Assembly (NCBI GenBank): GCA_958296025.1
Contig: OY282430.1
Coordinates: 372,001-436,000 of the forward strand
Source: an uncultured Pseudomonadales bacterium
GTDB taxonomy: Bacteria; Pseudomonadota; Gammaproteobacteria; Pseudomonadales; Azotimanducaceae
Reading direction: 5' to 3'
DNA length: 64,000 bases
Shown: piece by piece, positions 31,662 through 41,039 of the stretch
Layout: the number at the start of each line of letters is the position of its first letter
How positions within the stretch are numbered: position 1 is the first letter of the stretch
Translations under genes and position numbers: made by a program
Notes under the pieces: model-generated
Database searches by the model: none
Told to the model about the DNA's origin: nothing
Seen by the model: the letters and a program-made list of their open reading frames with translations, nothing else

Positions 31662-32147
31662 ATGCGCATCGGCGTTGTCAGCGACACCCACAACAACCTG
31701 AAGAACGTCGGCCGCATCGTCGATATCTTCAACCAAGCTGGGGTGGAACGCGTCATCCACACCGGCGACATCACCCAAGCCAAAACCCTTGACCTCTTCG
31801 CCAATCTAAGGGTTCCCCTGCACGGGGTGTTCGGCAACAACGATCAAGAGCGTGACAGCCTGGAGCGGGCCATCGCCACCCACGGCTTCAGCTTCGCGGA
31901 CCCGCCCCTAGAATTGGCTTGGCACGGCCAGCGCATCCTCGTCGTGCATGACCCCTTGGAGTTCGAGGGCGTCCTCAACCCCGGCCACGACCTAGCCCTG
32001 CACGGCCATACCCACCTGTATCGCTTGGAACGGCACGACCAACAAACCATCTTCAACCCCGGCGAATGCGCCGGCCACATGGCGGGCCTCAACGCCGTCG
32101 GCATTGTAGATCTGAGCAACATGGCTACGGAGTTGGTGCGGTTTTAG
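31662..32147 (+). CDS. YfcE/MJ0936-family metallophosphoesterase
   Basis: 161 residues of the calcineurin-like phosphoesterase fold. Metal ligands: GVVSDTHNN, HTGDITQA, GVFGNNDQE, VVHDPLE and LHGHTHLYR, the standard D-x-H / GD / GNxD / H / GHTH series. Family members hydrolyse phosphodiesters in vitro; the physiological substrate is unknown. It stands alone, preceded by a strong leader hairpin and followed by the hipBA promoter region. Confidence 0.9.
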   Translation: MRIGVVSDTHNNLKNVGRIVDIFNQAGVERVIHTGDITQAKTLDLFANLRVPLHGVFGNNDQERDSLERAIATHGFSFADPPLELAWHGQRILVVHDPLEFEGVLNPGHDLALHGHTHLYRLERHDQQTIFNPGECAGHMAGLNAVGIVDLSNMATELVRF

Positions 32148-32260
32148 GGTCGCAAGAGCTTGTGTGGCGCCAAGCTGTTCAGCGAGGTCGCCTTTTTGGA
32201 TAGTTGGATCGACTCGGAGCCGTTTCTGGCAACACCTTTCTGAGCCCTTGACGAGGAGGC

Positions 32261-32300
32261 TAAATCGAGAATAGAGTTGTTTTAAAGCAACATAAATCGA
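32261..32300. promoter_or_regulatory. Candidate HipB operator upstream of hipBA
   Basis: An imperfect palindrome GTTGTTTTAAAGCAAC (32276-32291) is flanked by direct repeats TAAATCGA (32261-32268 and 32293-32300), 32 bp apart or about three helical turns. It lies in an AT-rich segment 19-58 nt before the hipB ATG. HipB proteins repress their own operon from such sites, so this is a plausible autoregulatory operator. Confidence 0.5.
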
Positions 32301-32318
32301 ATTAAGGATGGTTTTAAC

Positions 32319-32660
32319 ATGCGTGTTAGCCCAATAGCGGGGTCTCCGCCTCATGCGGTGGAGCAGGCGCTAACGACGCTGGGGCGCAACATCCGAACGG
32401 CGCGACTGCGCCGCCGGCTTTCGCACAAGCAGCTTGCGGAAAAGGTGGGGATGTCCCGCTACCTGATGGCCGACATTGAGGCGGGCAAGCCAACCACCGC
32501 CGTGGCCGCCTACATTGGCACTCTTTGGGCGCTGGGCCTGCTCGATGGCGTGGAGGCTCTGGCGCACCCGGACCAGGACTTGGAGGGCAAGGCTTTGGAG
32601 GCGGCCCGCCGCCCCACCACGGCGCCCAAGCGCGGCAGGGCTTTGGACGATGACTTCTGA
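32319..32660 (+). CDS. hipB: HipB-like antitoxin, XRE-family regulator
   Basis: 113 residues with a helix-turn-helix at about 22-75 (NIRTARLRRRLSHKQLAEKV, SRYLMADIEAGKPT). The C-terminal basic/acidic tail is probably flexible. HipB-type antitoxins neutralise HipA and repress the operon. The gene overlaps hipA by 11 nt. An AT-rich promoter with palindromic repeats lies upstream. Confidence 0.88.
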   Translation: MRVSPIAGSPPHAVEQALTTLGRNIRTARLRRRLSHKQLAEKVGMSRYLMADIEAGKPTTAVAAYIGTLWALGLLDGVEALAHPDQDLEGKALEAARRPTTAPKRGRALDDDF

Positions 32661-33921
32661 GCGGGAATGCTACGTTTACATCGTGCTGCCCGAAGAAACG
32701 GCGTTCGTGACCGCCGGCCGCTTTCGGGTGACGCCAACATCCTTGGGCCTCTCGGTCGGCAAGTTCATCTACGGTCGCTCCTACCTGCAGCGCGAGAACG
32801 CGGTCGAGTTGGACCCCGTTGAACTGCGCCTTAGGACTGGGGAATTTGAAACCGCCTTGATGGGCGGTTTCTTTGGCGCCATACGGGACGCCATGCCCGA
32901 CGCTTGGGGCCGCCGGGTGCTGGAGCGCCACTTGCAGGCCGGCCAGCTTGACGAGTTCGACTATCTGCTATGCGCCCCGGATGACCGAGCCGGCGCACTC
33001 GGATTTGGACCGAATCCAATCCCCCCATCGGCGGAACGCAGGTTCAACCGCACCCTTGATCTCGAACGCCTGCAGCGGGCCGCTGCTGGGATCATCGCCG
33101 AGGTCCCCGACTTGGCCGACGAAAGCGCCGGCCGGCAAGTTCAGGACTTGCTCTTGGCGGGCGCCACGTCGCTGGGCGGTGCCCGCCCGAAAGCCGTTGT
33201 GGAGGACGAGAGCGCCCTATGGATTGCGAAATTCACCAGCGAAGGCGATGGTTGGAGCCATCCTCGGGTTGAACATGGCCTTTTGGAACTCGCCAAGGCC
33301 TGCGGCATCAACGCCGCGCACAGCAAACTGACGACTGTGGCCGGACGCGACGTGCTATTGGTGCGGCGCTTCGACCGCGAAGGCGCACAAGCACGGGGCT
33401 ACTGTCGTCACCGCATGGTTAGCGCCCTGACCTTGGTGCGGGCGGATGATGCGGCCACCAACCGGCGCAATTGGTCCTACCTGATGTTGGCGGACGAGGT
33501 TCGTCGCGTCAGCGCCAGCCCGCAAGCGGATTTGCGCGAACTGTTCGCTAGGATGTGCTTCAACGCCGCGGTCTCGAACTTGGATGACCATCCGCGCAAC
33601 CACGCCGTCTTGGCCAAGGGCCGCAATTGGCGGCTTAGCCCAGCCTACGACCTAACGCCAAGCCCAGTGGTCGCTCAGGAACGCCGCGATCTTGCCATGG
33701 CCTGCGGCCTGCAGGGTCGCCTTGCCAGCAAGGGCAACCTGCTTTCCGGCCATGGTCGCTTTTTGCTCAGCAGGGATGAGGCTGAACGGACATTCGCCGA
33801 CATCATCCAGACCGTCCGCAGCGAATGGCGCACCGTCATGCACCGCACTGGCGCGAGCGAGCGGGACCGCAGTCGCATCGCTAGGGCTTTCCTGTACCCG
33901 GGGTTGTTCCATGAGGCGTAA
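32650..33921 (+). CDS. hipA: HipA-family serine/threonine kinase toxin
   Basis: 423 residues. An N-terminal HipA domain (about 1-110) with the RDAMPDAWGRRVLERHL segment, then the kinase core: AGATSLGGARPKAVVEDE (P-loop-like), WIAKFTS (ATP lysine), the catalytic loop NLDDHPRNHAVL (Asp312/Asp313) and SPAYDLTPS metal-binding Asp. HipA kinases phosphorylate aminoacyl-tRNA synthetases and cause growth arrest. The motifs needed for activity are intact. Translationally coupled to hipB by the 11-nt overlap. Confidence 0.92.
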   Translation: MTSERECYVYIVLPEETAFVTAGRFRVTPTSLGLSVGKFIYGRSYLQRENAVELDPVELRLRTGEFETALMGGFFGAIRDAMPDAWGRRVLERHLQAGQLDEFDYLLCAPDDRAGALGFGPNPIPPSAERRFNRTLDLERLQRAAAGIIAEVPDLADESAGRQVQDLLLAGATSLGGARPKAVVEDESALWIAKFTSEGDGWSHPRVEHGLLELAKACGINAAHSKLTTVAGRDVLLVRRFDREGAQARGYCRHRMVSALTLVRADDAATNRRNWSYLMLADEVRRVSASPQADLRELFARMCFNAAVSNLDDHPRNHAVLAKGRNWRLSPAYDLTPSPVVAQERRDLAMACGLQGRLASKGNLLSGHGRFLLSRDEAERTFADIIQTVRSEWRTVMHRTGASERDRSRIARAFLYPGLFHEA

Positions 33922-34020
33922 CGAGCCTTTGCCCAAGCGCAAAGTCCCTACGGTTGCCCGGCGAATTTGGGCTTGCCCTTCGGCAAACGCTAGGCTGGGG
34001 AAAGCTGGCATACTGTGGCA

Positions 34021-35631
34021 ATGCGCTTTTTCAACACCGCTGGTCCCATTAAGCCGGCCAACCACTACTGCATTCCGCCCTTGCAGCGGCTCGATTTACA
34101 GGCGTTGCTCGTTCTTATTCGGCAAGAAAAGTACTTCGTGCTCCATGCGCCGCGGCAAACCGGCAAGACCTCCACTCTGCTGGCGCTACGGGATGTGTTG
34201 AACAGCGGCGCTGAGGGCAGCTACCGCTGCGTGTACGCCAATGTCGAGGGCGCTCAGGCCATGCGGGAGAACGTGGAGCCGGCCATGCGCACCATTCTGG
34301 GCGAACTGGGCTCCCGGGCGCGCGCCACCCTCAAGGATGATTTTTTGGATGAGGTTTGGCCGGGCATTCTGGCCAAATACGGGGCAGGGGGCGCTTTGGG
34401 CGAAGCCTTGGCGCACTGGGCCGAAGCGGCCGACAAGCCTCTAGTGCTGCTTATTGATGAAATCGACTCCCTTGTGGGGGACAGCCTGCTGGCCGTTCTG
34501 CGGCAACTCAGGGCCGGCTATGACCGCCGCCCAGCGGGGTTTCCGCAAAGCGTCATTCTGTGTGGCGTGCGCGATGTGCGGGACTACCGCATCCACTCCA
34601 CGGCGGAGCAGGCCATCATCGCCGGCGGCAGCGCCTTCAACATCAGGGCCAAATCCCTGCGTTTGGGGGACTTCTCCAAGGACGAAACGCGGGCGCTTTT
34701 GGCGCAGCACACCGAGGAGACGGGCCAGGAGTTCACGCCGGAGGCGCTGCATGCCGTTTGGGCGCAAACCCAAGGCCAGCCTTGGCTGGTGAACGCTCTG
34801 GCGGATGAAGTCTGTTCGTATCGCGCTGTCTCCGGGAACGACCGTCCGATCACCCGGAATGACATCCTTGAGGCGCAGGAGCAACTGATCCTGAGGCGGG
34901 AGACCCACCTGGATCAACTGGCCGACAAGCTTCAGGAGGAGCGGGTGCGCCGGGTGGTGGAGCCGTTGCTCAGCGGCGGGGATGAACGGGAGTTCTCGGC
35001 TAGGGATTTGGAGTACGTCCGGGACTTGGGCCTCATCGCCAGGGACTCGCCTTTGCGCATCGCCAACCCCATTTACGCGGAGGTGGTGCCGCGGGAATTG
35101 ACCTCCGCCACCGAGGAAGGTTTCGTCGAGGATGCGGCTTGGTATGTGGACGCCGACGGCAGCTTGGATATGGTCAAGCTGCTTGCGGCCTTTCAAGCCT
35201 TCTTTCGCGAGCATTCGGAACATTGGGTGGAGCGCTTCTCCTACCGGGAGGCCGGGCCGCAGCTCCTCCTGCAGGCGTTTTTGCAACGCATCGTCAATGA
35301 TGGCGGGCGCATTGAGCGGGAATACGGCTTGGGCCGCGGGCGCACAGACCTCTTGGTTCTATGGCCGCGAGCCGTTGGCGGCGAAGACGCCTCCAGTGCG
35401 GGGGCAGGTGGAACGTACAAAACTGTGGTCGAGTGCAAAATTCTGCACAAGAGTTTGGACAGCGCCATTGAGCAAGGCTTGGAGCAAACCGCCGGCTACA
35501 TGGACCGCAGCGCCGCGGAGTCCGGCCATTTAGTGATCTTTGATCGAGACCCGAACAGGAGTTGGCAGGACAAGATCTTTCATCGAGCGACGGCCGCCGG
35601 CGGTGCCGAAATTCACGTTTGGGGGATGTGA
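34021..35631 (+). CDS. AAA-like ATPase with C-terminal PD-(D/E)XK nuclease-like domain
   Basis: 536 residues. ATPase part: Walker A HAPRQTGKTSTLL (Lys49), Walker B PLVLLIDEIDSL, sensor region VILCGVRDVRDY, and a winged-helix-like segment after it. C-terminal part (about 430-536) has the restriction-fold pattern GRGRTDLLVLW then VVECKILHKS (Asp, Glu, Lys). Such ATP-binding proteins are frequent, poorly understood genes thought to act in DNA conflict or as mobile elements. A GTG 6 nt earlier is an alternative start. It follows hipBA in the same direction. Confidence 0.85.
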   Translation: MRFFNTAGPIKPANHYCIPPLQRLDLQALLVLIRQEKYFVLHAPRQTGKTSTLLALRDVLNSGAEGSYRCVYANVEGAQAMRENVEPAMRTILGELGSRARATLKDDFLDEVWPGILAKYGAGGALGEALAHWAEAADKPLVLLIDEIDSLVGDSLLAVLRQLRAGYDRRPAGFPQSVILCGVRDVRDYRIHSTAEQAIIAGGSAFNIRAKSLRLGDFSKDETRALLAQHTEETGQEFTPEALHAVWAQTQGQPWLVNALADEVCSYRAVSGNDRPITRNDILEAQEQLILRRETHLDQLADKLQEERVRRVVEPLLSGGDEREFSARDLEYVRDLGLIARDSPLRIANPIYAEVVPRELTSATEEGFVEDAAWYVDADGSLDMVKLLAAFQAFFREHSEHWVERFSYREAGPQLLLQAFLQRIVNDGGRIEREYGLGRGRTDLLVLWPRAVGGEDASSAGAGGTYKTVVECKILHKSLDSAIEQGLEQTAGYMDRSAAESGHLVIFDRDPNRSWQDKIFHRATAAGGAEIHVWGM

Positions 35632-35805
35632 GGCCAATTTTGGATGCCGACGTTGATGTCCCCGACATGCCACGATTGCATGCGCATCATCCGGGTCATC
35701 TATCCGTCCCCAAGCCGAGGGGTTCGGCGAAAAGGCAAAATGGTGGCCTGCTCTCGGCGCTTCGGTGGGATAGCTGCGGCAGCGTCAACGCCAAACAGCG
35801 CTTAG

Positions 35806-38154
35806 CTAGGTCGTCCTTCCGCCCACGCCGTGAAAGCCCGGTTTGGCCTTGACTTGCAGGTCCCGGAGTTTCTCCCTCTCCTTTTTCGCCTCCCGGTATA
35901 GTTGATCGCGGCCCGGCAGGTATTGCTTTTGCCAATCCGTAACTTGGGTGCCGTACCAGGCGGCGGCTTGGTGCGTGAAGTAGGGGTTGGTTAGGTGAGG
36001 GCGGGCTAGGGCCACTAGGTCCGCTCGGCGGCAGGCGATGAGGGTGTTGACTTGCTCGGCACTGGTAATGTTGCCGACCGCCATGGTCTTGATGTTGGTC
36101 AGGTTGCGGATGGCCTCGGCGAAGGGGGTTTGGAACATGCGGCCATAGATCGGGGCTTGGTCCGGCACCGTCTGCCCGGCGGAGACGTCGATGAGGTCGC
36201 AGCTGATCTCGGCGAAGGCCTTGGCGATGGCCACCGTGTCCGCCTCGCTGATGCCGCCCTCCTTCCAGTCGCAGGCGGAGATGCGCACGGACATGGGTTT
36301 GTCGTCGGGCCAGACCTCGCGCATGGCGGCGAACACAGCCAGCGGATAGCGCACTCGGTTGTCGATGCAGCCGCCGTATTCGTCGTCGCGCAAGTTGGTC
36401 AAGGGCGACAGGAAGGAGGCCAGCAGGTAGCCGTGGGCGCAATGCAGCTCCAGCATGTCGAAGCCGGCCCGAGCGGCCCTTTCGGTGGAGGCAACGAACT
36501 GATCGCGGATGATGTCCATCTGTGCGCGGGTTAGGGCTTCGGGGCGTTGCGAAATGCCCTCAAAATAAGGGTGGTCGGAGGCGGAGACCAAGGGCCAATT
36601 GCCGGCCTGCATGGGCTTGTCCATCTCCTGCCAGCCAAGTTGAGTGGAGCCCTTGCGCCCGGCGTGACCTAGCTGCAGGCAGATGCGGGTGGTGCTGTTG
36701 CCGTGGACGAAATCGACGATGCGGCGCAAGGCCCTCTCCTGCTCGTCGTTCCACAAGCCGGTGCAGCCGGTGGTGATGCGCGCCTGCGGGGAGGGGCAGG
36801 TCATTTCCACGAACATTAGGGCGGCGCCGCCTAGGGCGCGGCTGCCGTAATGGACGAAGTGCCAATCCGTCGGCACCCCATCCACCGCCGAATACTGTGC
36901 CATGGGCGAGACCACAATCCGGTTGTCCAGCACCATCCCGCGCAGCCGGATGGGCGTGAACATCGGGGTGGGTTTGAGCTTGCGGCAGTCGAAGCCAGTC
37001 TCCTCAAAATGGGTTTGGTAGAACTCCGCATCCACCCGCTCAATGAAGGAAGGGTCGCGCAGCGCCAAGTTGTCATAGGTGATGCTCTTGGCCCGCGCCA
37101 GGACGGTGGCAGCGAACTGCATGGGCTGCATGTCCCAGGAGCGCTCCACATGCTCGAACCAGCGAAAGGAGACATCGGCATTGTGTTGCGTGATCTCCAC
37201 CTGCGTGCGACGGGCCTTGTCGTAGGCGTTGAAGGCGTCATCAAGGCTGGATTCGCCATGCGCAACGACAGCTTCGGAAAGGGCGATGGCGCACTCCATC
37301 GCCAGCTTGGTGCCGGAGCCCACCGAGTAGTGGGCGGACGCCTTGGCGTCGCCGAGCAGGACTAGGTTGCCGAAATGCCAGTTTTCACAGGAAATCCGCG
37401 GAAAGTTGCGCCACAGGGAGCGATTGATGAGCAGGGGATGGCCTTCAAGCTCATCCCGAAACACCTCCTCCATGCGCTTGGCGCTCTCCGCCTCGGAGCA
37501 GGCGTCCAAGCCCAAGCCCCGCCAGCAGACCTCCCCCATTTCAAGCACCCAGGTGCTGCGGCCAGGTTCATACTGATAGGTGTGGGCGGTGATGATGCCC
37601 TGTTCGGTTTCCCGGAAAAAGTAGTGGAAGGCGTCCAATGGCCGGGTTGAACCCATCCAGGAGAACTTGTTGCGGCAATGTGCAATTTGCGGGCGAAACC
37701 GGTCTTTGCAGCGCTCCCGAATGGCGCTGTTTATGCCATCGGCGGCGACGATCAGATCGGCATCACCGAACTCCGTCGCCAAGGCTTTGGGTTCAATGCG
37801 GGCGTTGAAACGCATCTGCACGCCCAAGGCCATGCAGCGCTCCTGCAGCAGGTTCAGCAGGGCGGCCCGGGAGCAGCCGGCGAAGCCGTGGCCGGCGCAA
37901 CGAATTTCCGCTTCCTTGAAGCGGACGACGATGTCATCCCAATAGGCCATGCGATTGCGGATGTTGCGGTAGGAAGGGGGGTCGTGGCTTAGGAATTCGT
38001 CGAGGGTTTCATCGGAGAACACTACGCCGAAGCCGAAGGTGTCCCCGGCGCCGTTTTGTTCAAAGACCTCAATGCGCCAGTCCGGACGGGCCTTTTTCGT
38101 CAGCAGGCTGAAGTACAGGCCGCCGGGGCCGCCACCAATGACCACGATGTGCAT
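35806..38154 (-). CDS. Anthraniloyl-CoA (or salicylyl-CoA) monooxygenase/reductase
   Basis: 782-residue two-domain enzyme. Residues about 1-365 are a flavoprotein monooxygenase (GGGPGGLYFSLLTKK, VAADGINSAIRE, LLGDAKASAHYSVGSGTKLA). Residues about 375-765 are an Old-Yellow-Enzyme-like reductase (MVLDNRIVVSPMAQYSAVDG, LQLGHAGRKGS, LHCAHGYLLASFLSPLTN). This fusion is characteristic of 2-aminobenzoyl-CoA monooxygenase/reductase and the related salicylyl-CoA 5-hydroxylase, which hydroxylate and dearomatise the CoA-bound ring. The start is set at MHIVVIGGGPGG; the longer frame lacks homology. It is divergent from an SDR/MarR pair across a repeat-rich region. Confidence 0.92.
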   Translation of the reverse strand: MHIVVIGGGPGGLYFSLLTKKARPDWRIEVFEQNGAGDTFGFGVVFSDETLDEFLSHDPPSYRNIRNRMAYWDDIVVRFKEAEIRCAGHGFAGCSRAALLNLLQERCMALGVQMRFNARIEPKALATEFGDADLIVAADGINSAIRERCKDRFRPQIAHCRNKFSWMGSTRPLDAFHYFFRETEQGIITAHTYQYEPGRSTWVLEMGEVCWRGLGLDACSEAESAKRMEEVFRDELEGHPLLINRSLWRNFPRISCENWHFGNLVLLGDAKASAHYSVGSGTKLAMECAIALSEAVVAHGESSLDDAFNAYDKARRTQVEITQHNADVSFRWFEHVERSWDMQPMQFAATVLARAKSITYDNLALRDPSFIERVDAEFYQTHFEETGFDCRKLKPTPMFTPIRLRGMVLDNRIVVSPMAQYSAVDGVPTDWHFVHYGSRALGGAALMFVEMTCPSPQARITTGCTGLWNDEQERALRRIVDFVHGNSTTRICLQLGHAGRKGSTQLGWQEMDKPMQAGNWPLVSASDHPYFEGISQRPEALTRAQMDIIRDQFVASTERAARAGFDMLELHCAHGYLLASFLSPLTNLRDDEYGGCIDNRVRYPLAVFAAMREVWPDDKPMSVRISACDWKEGGISEADTVAIAKAFAEISCDLIDVSAGQTVPDQAPIYGRMFQTPFAEAIRNLTNIKTMAVGNITSAEQVNTLIACRRADLVALARPHLTNPYFTHQAAAWYGTQVTDWQKQYLPGRDQLYREAKKEREKLRDLQVKAKPGFHGVGGRTT

Positions 38155-38343
38155 GGGCAATTCCGATTGAAGCCCGCTTGCAATCCAAGCATTATATTTT
38201 AATCTTAAAGTAGTTTTTCGCCGCCAATCCCGATTGATGCCGCGTTTTATTTCCGCAATTTGCTTAGCGAAGCGCACCCCTTCCTTTTTGCGCGCGCCTG
38301 CACCGCGCTCCGGGATTGGGATATCTTCCTCCCGGCTCCCGTC

Positions 38344-38585
38344 GACTGAGGGCCGTTCACCTGTGGGTTTCCCCCGGACCCCCCGGCTGAGGGCCGTTCC
38401 CCTGCGGGTGGGGTTCCCCCGCGCCCCCCGGCTGAGGGCCGTTCATCTGCGTGGGGCTTCCCTCCGCGCCCCCCGGCTGAGGGCCGTTCATCTGCGTGGG
38501 GCTTCCCTCCGCGCCCCCCGGCTGAGGGCCGTTCTCCTGCGGGGGGTTCCCCCCCGCACCCCCCGGCTGAAGGCTCTCCTCCCGC
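38344..38585. repeat. 45-bp tandem repeat (minisatellite) between divergent catabolic genes
   Basis: Units begin at 38344 (41 bp), 38385, 38430, 38475 and 38520 (45 bp each), with a partial unit from 38565. Each starts ggctgagggccgttc and ends in a run of C. Units 3 and 4 are identical over 45 bp. The array ends 13 nt before the SDR start codon, and occupies the only intergenic space between the monooxygenase/reductase and the SDR-MarR pair, so it is likely to contain or displace regulatory sites. The unit length is a multiple of three, and open frames run through it on both strands. Confidence 0.85.
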
Positions 38586-38598
38586 AAGGAGCGGTGGC

Positions 38599-39381
38599 AT
38601 GACCGAATTGAGGGGCAGGCATGCGGTGGTTACGGGTGCGGGGGGCGGCATTGGCGCTGCCATTGTTGCGGAGCTTGCCGGGTTGGGTGCCAACTTGACC
38701 TTAATGGGGCGCAACGTCGCGCCGCTGGAAGGGGTCGCGGGTGATCTCATCCGGCGGAATCCAGACGCCGATGTCGGTTGGGCGACGGTGGACGTAGGGG
38801 ACAGGGCTGCGGTCCAAGCCGCCTTTGACCGAGCCCGTAGCCGTTTCGGCGGCATCGACATCTTGGTCTGCTGCGCCGGGCAGGCGGTGAGTGAGGCCTT
38901 TCGCCGCACCACGGCGGAGCTTTGGGGCGACACGCTGCGCGTCAACTTGGATGGTGCCTTTCATTGCATTCAGGTGGCTCTGCCGGACATGTTGGACCGA
39001 GGCTGGGGACGTGTTGTCAACATTGCCAGCACCGCTGGGTTGAAGGGCTACGCCTATGTAGCCGCCTACTGCGCCTCCAAGCACGGCCTGATTGGGCTGA
39101 CACGGGCCTTGGCCTTGGAGTTGGCGGCCAAGGGCGTTACCGTCAACGCGGTTTGCCCTGGCTACACGGACACCGCGGTCGTGCAGGAGGCGTTGGTCAA
39201 CATCTGCGCCAAGACCGGGCGCAGCGAACGCGAGGCCTTGGCCGAGTTGGTTTCCGTCAATCCCCAAGGCCGCTTGGTGGCGCCGGAGGAGGTAGCCCAA
39301 GCGGTGGCTTGGCTATGCGGCCCGAACAGCGCCAGCGTCAACGGGCAGAGCATCGTCGTCGCCGGCGGGGAGCTGATGTGA
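38599..39381 (+). CDS. Short-chain dehydrogenase/reductase
   Basis: 260-residue classical SDR: TGAGGGIGAA nucleotide motif (about 12-21), NIAS catalytic Ser region, YCASK with Tyr157 and Lys161, and PGYTDT after beta-6. In anthraniloyl-CoA-type clusters an SDR acts as a 3-hydroxyacyl-CoA dehydrogenase after ring dearomatisation; this role is inferred from context. AAGGAG ribosome site 7 nt before the ATG. It overlaps the MarR gene by 4 nt. Confidence 0.9.
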   Translation: MTELRGRHAVVTGAGGGIGAAIVAELAGLGANLTLMGRNVAPLEGVAGDLIRRNPDADVGWATVDVGDRAAVQAAFDRARSRFGGIDILVCCAGQAVSEAFRRTTAELWGDTLRVNLDGAFHCIQVALPDMLDRGWGRVVNIASTAGLKGYAYVAAYCASKHGLIGLTRALALELAAKGVTVNAVCPGYTDTAVVQEALVNICAKTGRSEREALAELVSVNPQGRLVAPEEVAQAVAWLCGPNSASVNGQSIVVAGGELM

Positions 39382-39893
39382 GCCAAGACCGGGCCAAATG
39401 GGTGGTCGCCAGGAAAGCCGATCAGGCGGACATGGAGACCCGCCTGACTGACGGGGATCATCAGGCCCTGCGGCTGTGGCTGCGGATGCTGGCCTGCACC
39501 AACCTGATTGAAGGGGTCGTTCGGGAGCGCCTCAAGGGCGAGTTCGCCATCACCCTGCCGCGCTTCGACCTCATGGCTCAGTTGCAACGCTCATCCGCCG
39601 GACTGTCGATGGGCGAACTCTCACAGCGTTTGATGGTGACCGGCGGCAACATCACCGGCATCGTCGCCGCCTTGGAGTCCGAAGGCTTGATCGACCGGGC
39701 GCCGGACCCCGCCGACCGCCGTATTAACCGGGTGCGCTTGACGGCGGCCGGCGAGGCCAGTTTCGAGCATATGGCCAAGGCCCATGAAAAGTGGATCATC
39801 AACCTATACGCCGGGCTTTCAGCCCAGGAGCAAGCTGACTTAAGCGAACTGCTGGGCCGGCTGAAGGGCCGTGCAGCAAACGCACACGGCTAG
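39378..39893 (+). CDS. MarR-family transcriptional regulator
   Basis: 171 residues with GTG start overlapping the SDR stop (GTGA). MarR winged helix: LPRFDLMAQLQRSSAGLSMG, LSQRLMVTGGNITGIVAALE (recognition helix) and DPADRRINRVRLTAAGE (wing). Such MarR proteins in aryl-CoA clusters are typically ligand-released repressors responding to an aromatic CoA ester. The likely target is the divergent intergenic region with the 45-bp repeats, or the enoyl-CoA hydratase promoter. Confidence 0.9.
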   Translation: MSQDRAKWVVARKADQADMETRLTDGDHQALRLWLRMLACTNLIEGVVRERLKGEFAITLPRFDLMAQLQRSSAGLSMGELSQRLMVTGGNITGIVAALESEGLIDRAPDPADRRINRVRLTAAGEASFEHMAKAHEKWIINLYAGLSAQEQADLSELLGRLKGRAANAHG

Positions 39894-40159
39894 GGCGCCG
39901 TTGCCTAACGCCGAAGAGAGGCTCAGCTTGGGCTTGCCTCTCCACTCGGCGATTGGCAAGGGCGGTGCAGCCATCCCACCCGGCAGATCGGAGGCTTGCC
40001 ACGGCAGTGCCGCTAACCCGACTGTCAAATCGATGGGGTCAACCGGTCGCTTAGCTCAGTTAGGCGTCGATTCGGGGCAGCCTGCCGCCGGCTGGGCGCA
40101 GCCAAATTTGTTTGATTCCTTTACTTTTTCAGCGATCAAGAAAACCGGAGTGAAGCACC

Positions 40160-40978
40160 ATGCAAGCTAAGAACTTTGCGGATTACAAAGCCGAACACTT
40201 CGAATGGAGCGTCGCCGACCGGATTGGGCGCATCACCCTGAACCGTCCACAACGCAAGAACCCTCTCACCTTTGACTCCTACGCCGAGTTGCGCGACCTA
40301 TTCCAGGGCTTGCGCCATGCCCAAGACGTTCGCGCCATCGTCATCACTGGTGCTGGCGGCAACTTCTGCTCCGGCGGCGACGTGCATGCAATCATCGGTC
40401 CCTTGGTGAAGATGCCGATGCCGCAATTGCTGGCCTTCACGCACATGACCGGAAGCTTGGTGAAAGCCATGCGCAACTGCCCCCAACCCATCATCGCCGC
40501 CGTCGATGGCGTCTGCGCCGGGGCCGGCGCCATCCTGGCGTTGGTTGCGGATTTCCGCTACGCCACGCCAGAGGCGAAGACCGCCTTTCTGTTCTGTCGG
40601 GTGGGATTGGCGGGTTGCGACATGGGTGCCTGCTGCTTGCTGCCGCGCCTGATCGGCGAGGGTAGGGCGGCGGAACTGCTGTACACTGGGCGCAGCTTCT
40701 CCGCCGCCGAAGGGGAACGTTGGGGCTTCTTCAATGAGGTCCTCCCGCAGAAAGAACTCTTGCGGCATGTGCTTGAATTGGCCCGTCGAATCGCCACTGG
40801 CCCAACCTTTGCTCACGCCATGACCAAGACCATGCTGAACCAAGAGCGGAGCATGACCTTGGAGCAGGCGGTGGAGGCGGAGGCCCAAGCCCAAGCTATC
40901 TGCATGGCCTCCGAGGACTTCAAGCGGGCCTATCAAGCCTTCGTCAACCGTGAAAAGCCGCAGTTCATTGGCGGCTGA
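40160..40978 (+). CDS. Enoyl-CoA hydratase/isomerase family protein
   Basis: 272-residue crotonase fold. Oxyanion-hole segments [17 protein letters not shown] and [20 protein letters not shown], then [20 protein letters not shown] in the active-site region; the usual catalytic Glu positions appear altered (GLAGCDMG), so it may be a specialised hydratase or ring-opening hydrolase. In anthraniloyl-CoA clusters an enoyl-CoA hydratase homologue follows the MarR gene, as here. Confidence 0.9.
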   Translation: MQAKNFADYKAEHFEWSVADRIGRITLNRPQRKNPLTFDSYAELRDLFQGLRHAQDVRAIVITGAGGNFCSGGDVHAIIGPLVKMPMPQLLAFTHMTGSLVKAMRNCPQPIIAAVDGVCAGAGAILALVADFRYATPEAKTAFLFCRVGLAGCDMGACCLLPRLIGEGRAAELLYTGRSFSAAEGERWGFFNEVLPQKELLRHVLELARRIATGPTFAHAMTKTMLNQERSMTLEQAVEAEAQAQAICMASEDFKRAYQAFVNREKPQFIGG

Positions 40979-41039
40979 ACCGAGGATTTCACCAAGGACG
41001 GCCATGATCGTGCCGGATGTTCGCCCCTAAGGAGTGCAA

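Noticed and set aside
38344-38585. CRISPR array
   Set aside because: The repeats are directly joined without unique spacers, so this is a tandem repeat, not CRISPR.
38247-38945. Minus-strand frame with repeats of the type NGPQPGGAEGSPTQM
   Set aside because: The repeat follows from the 45-bp DNA unit being a multiple of three; the frame continues antisense into the SDR gene and has no other support.
40050-40064. tRNA-like D-arm string ttagctcagttagg
   Set aside because: No matching acceptor stem, anticodon arm or TTC loop at proper distances.
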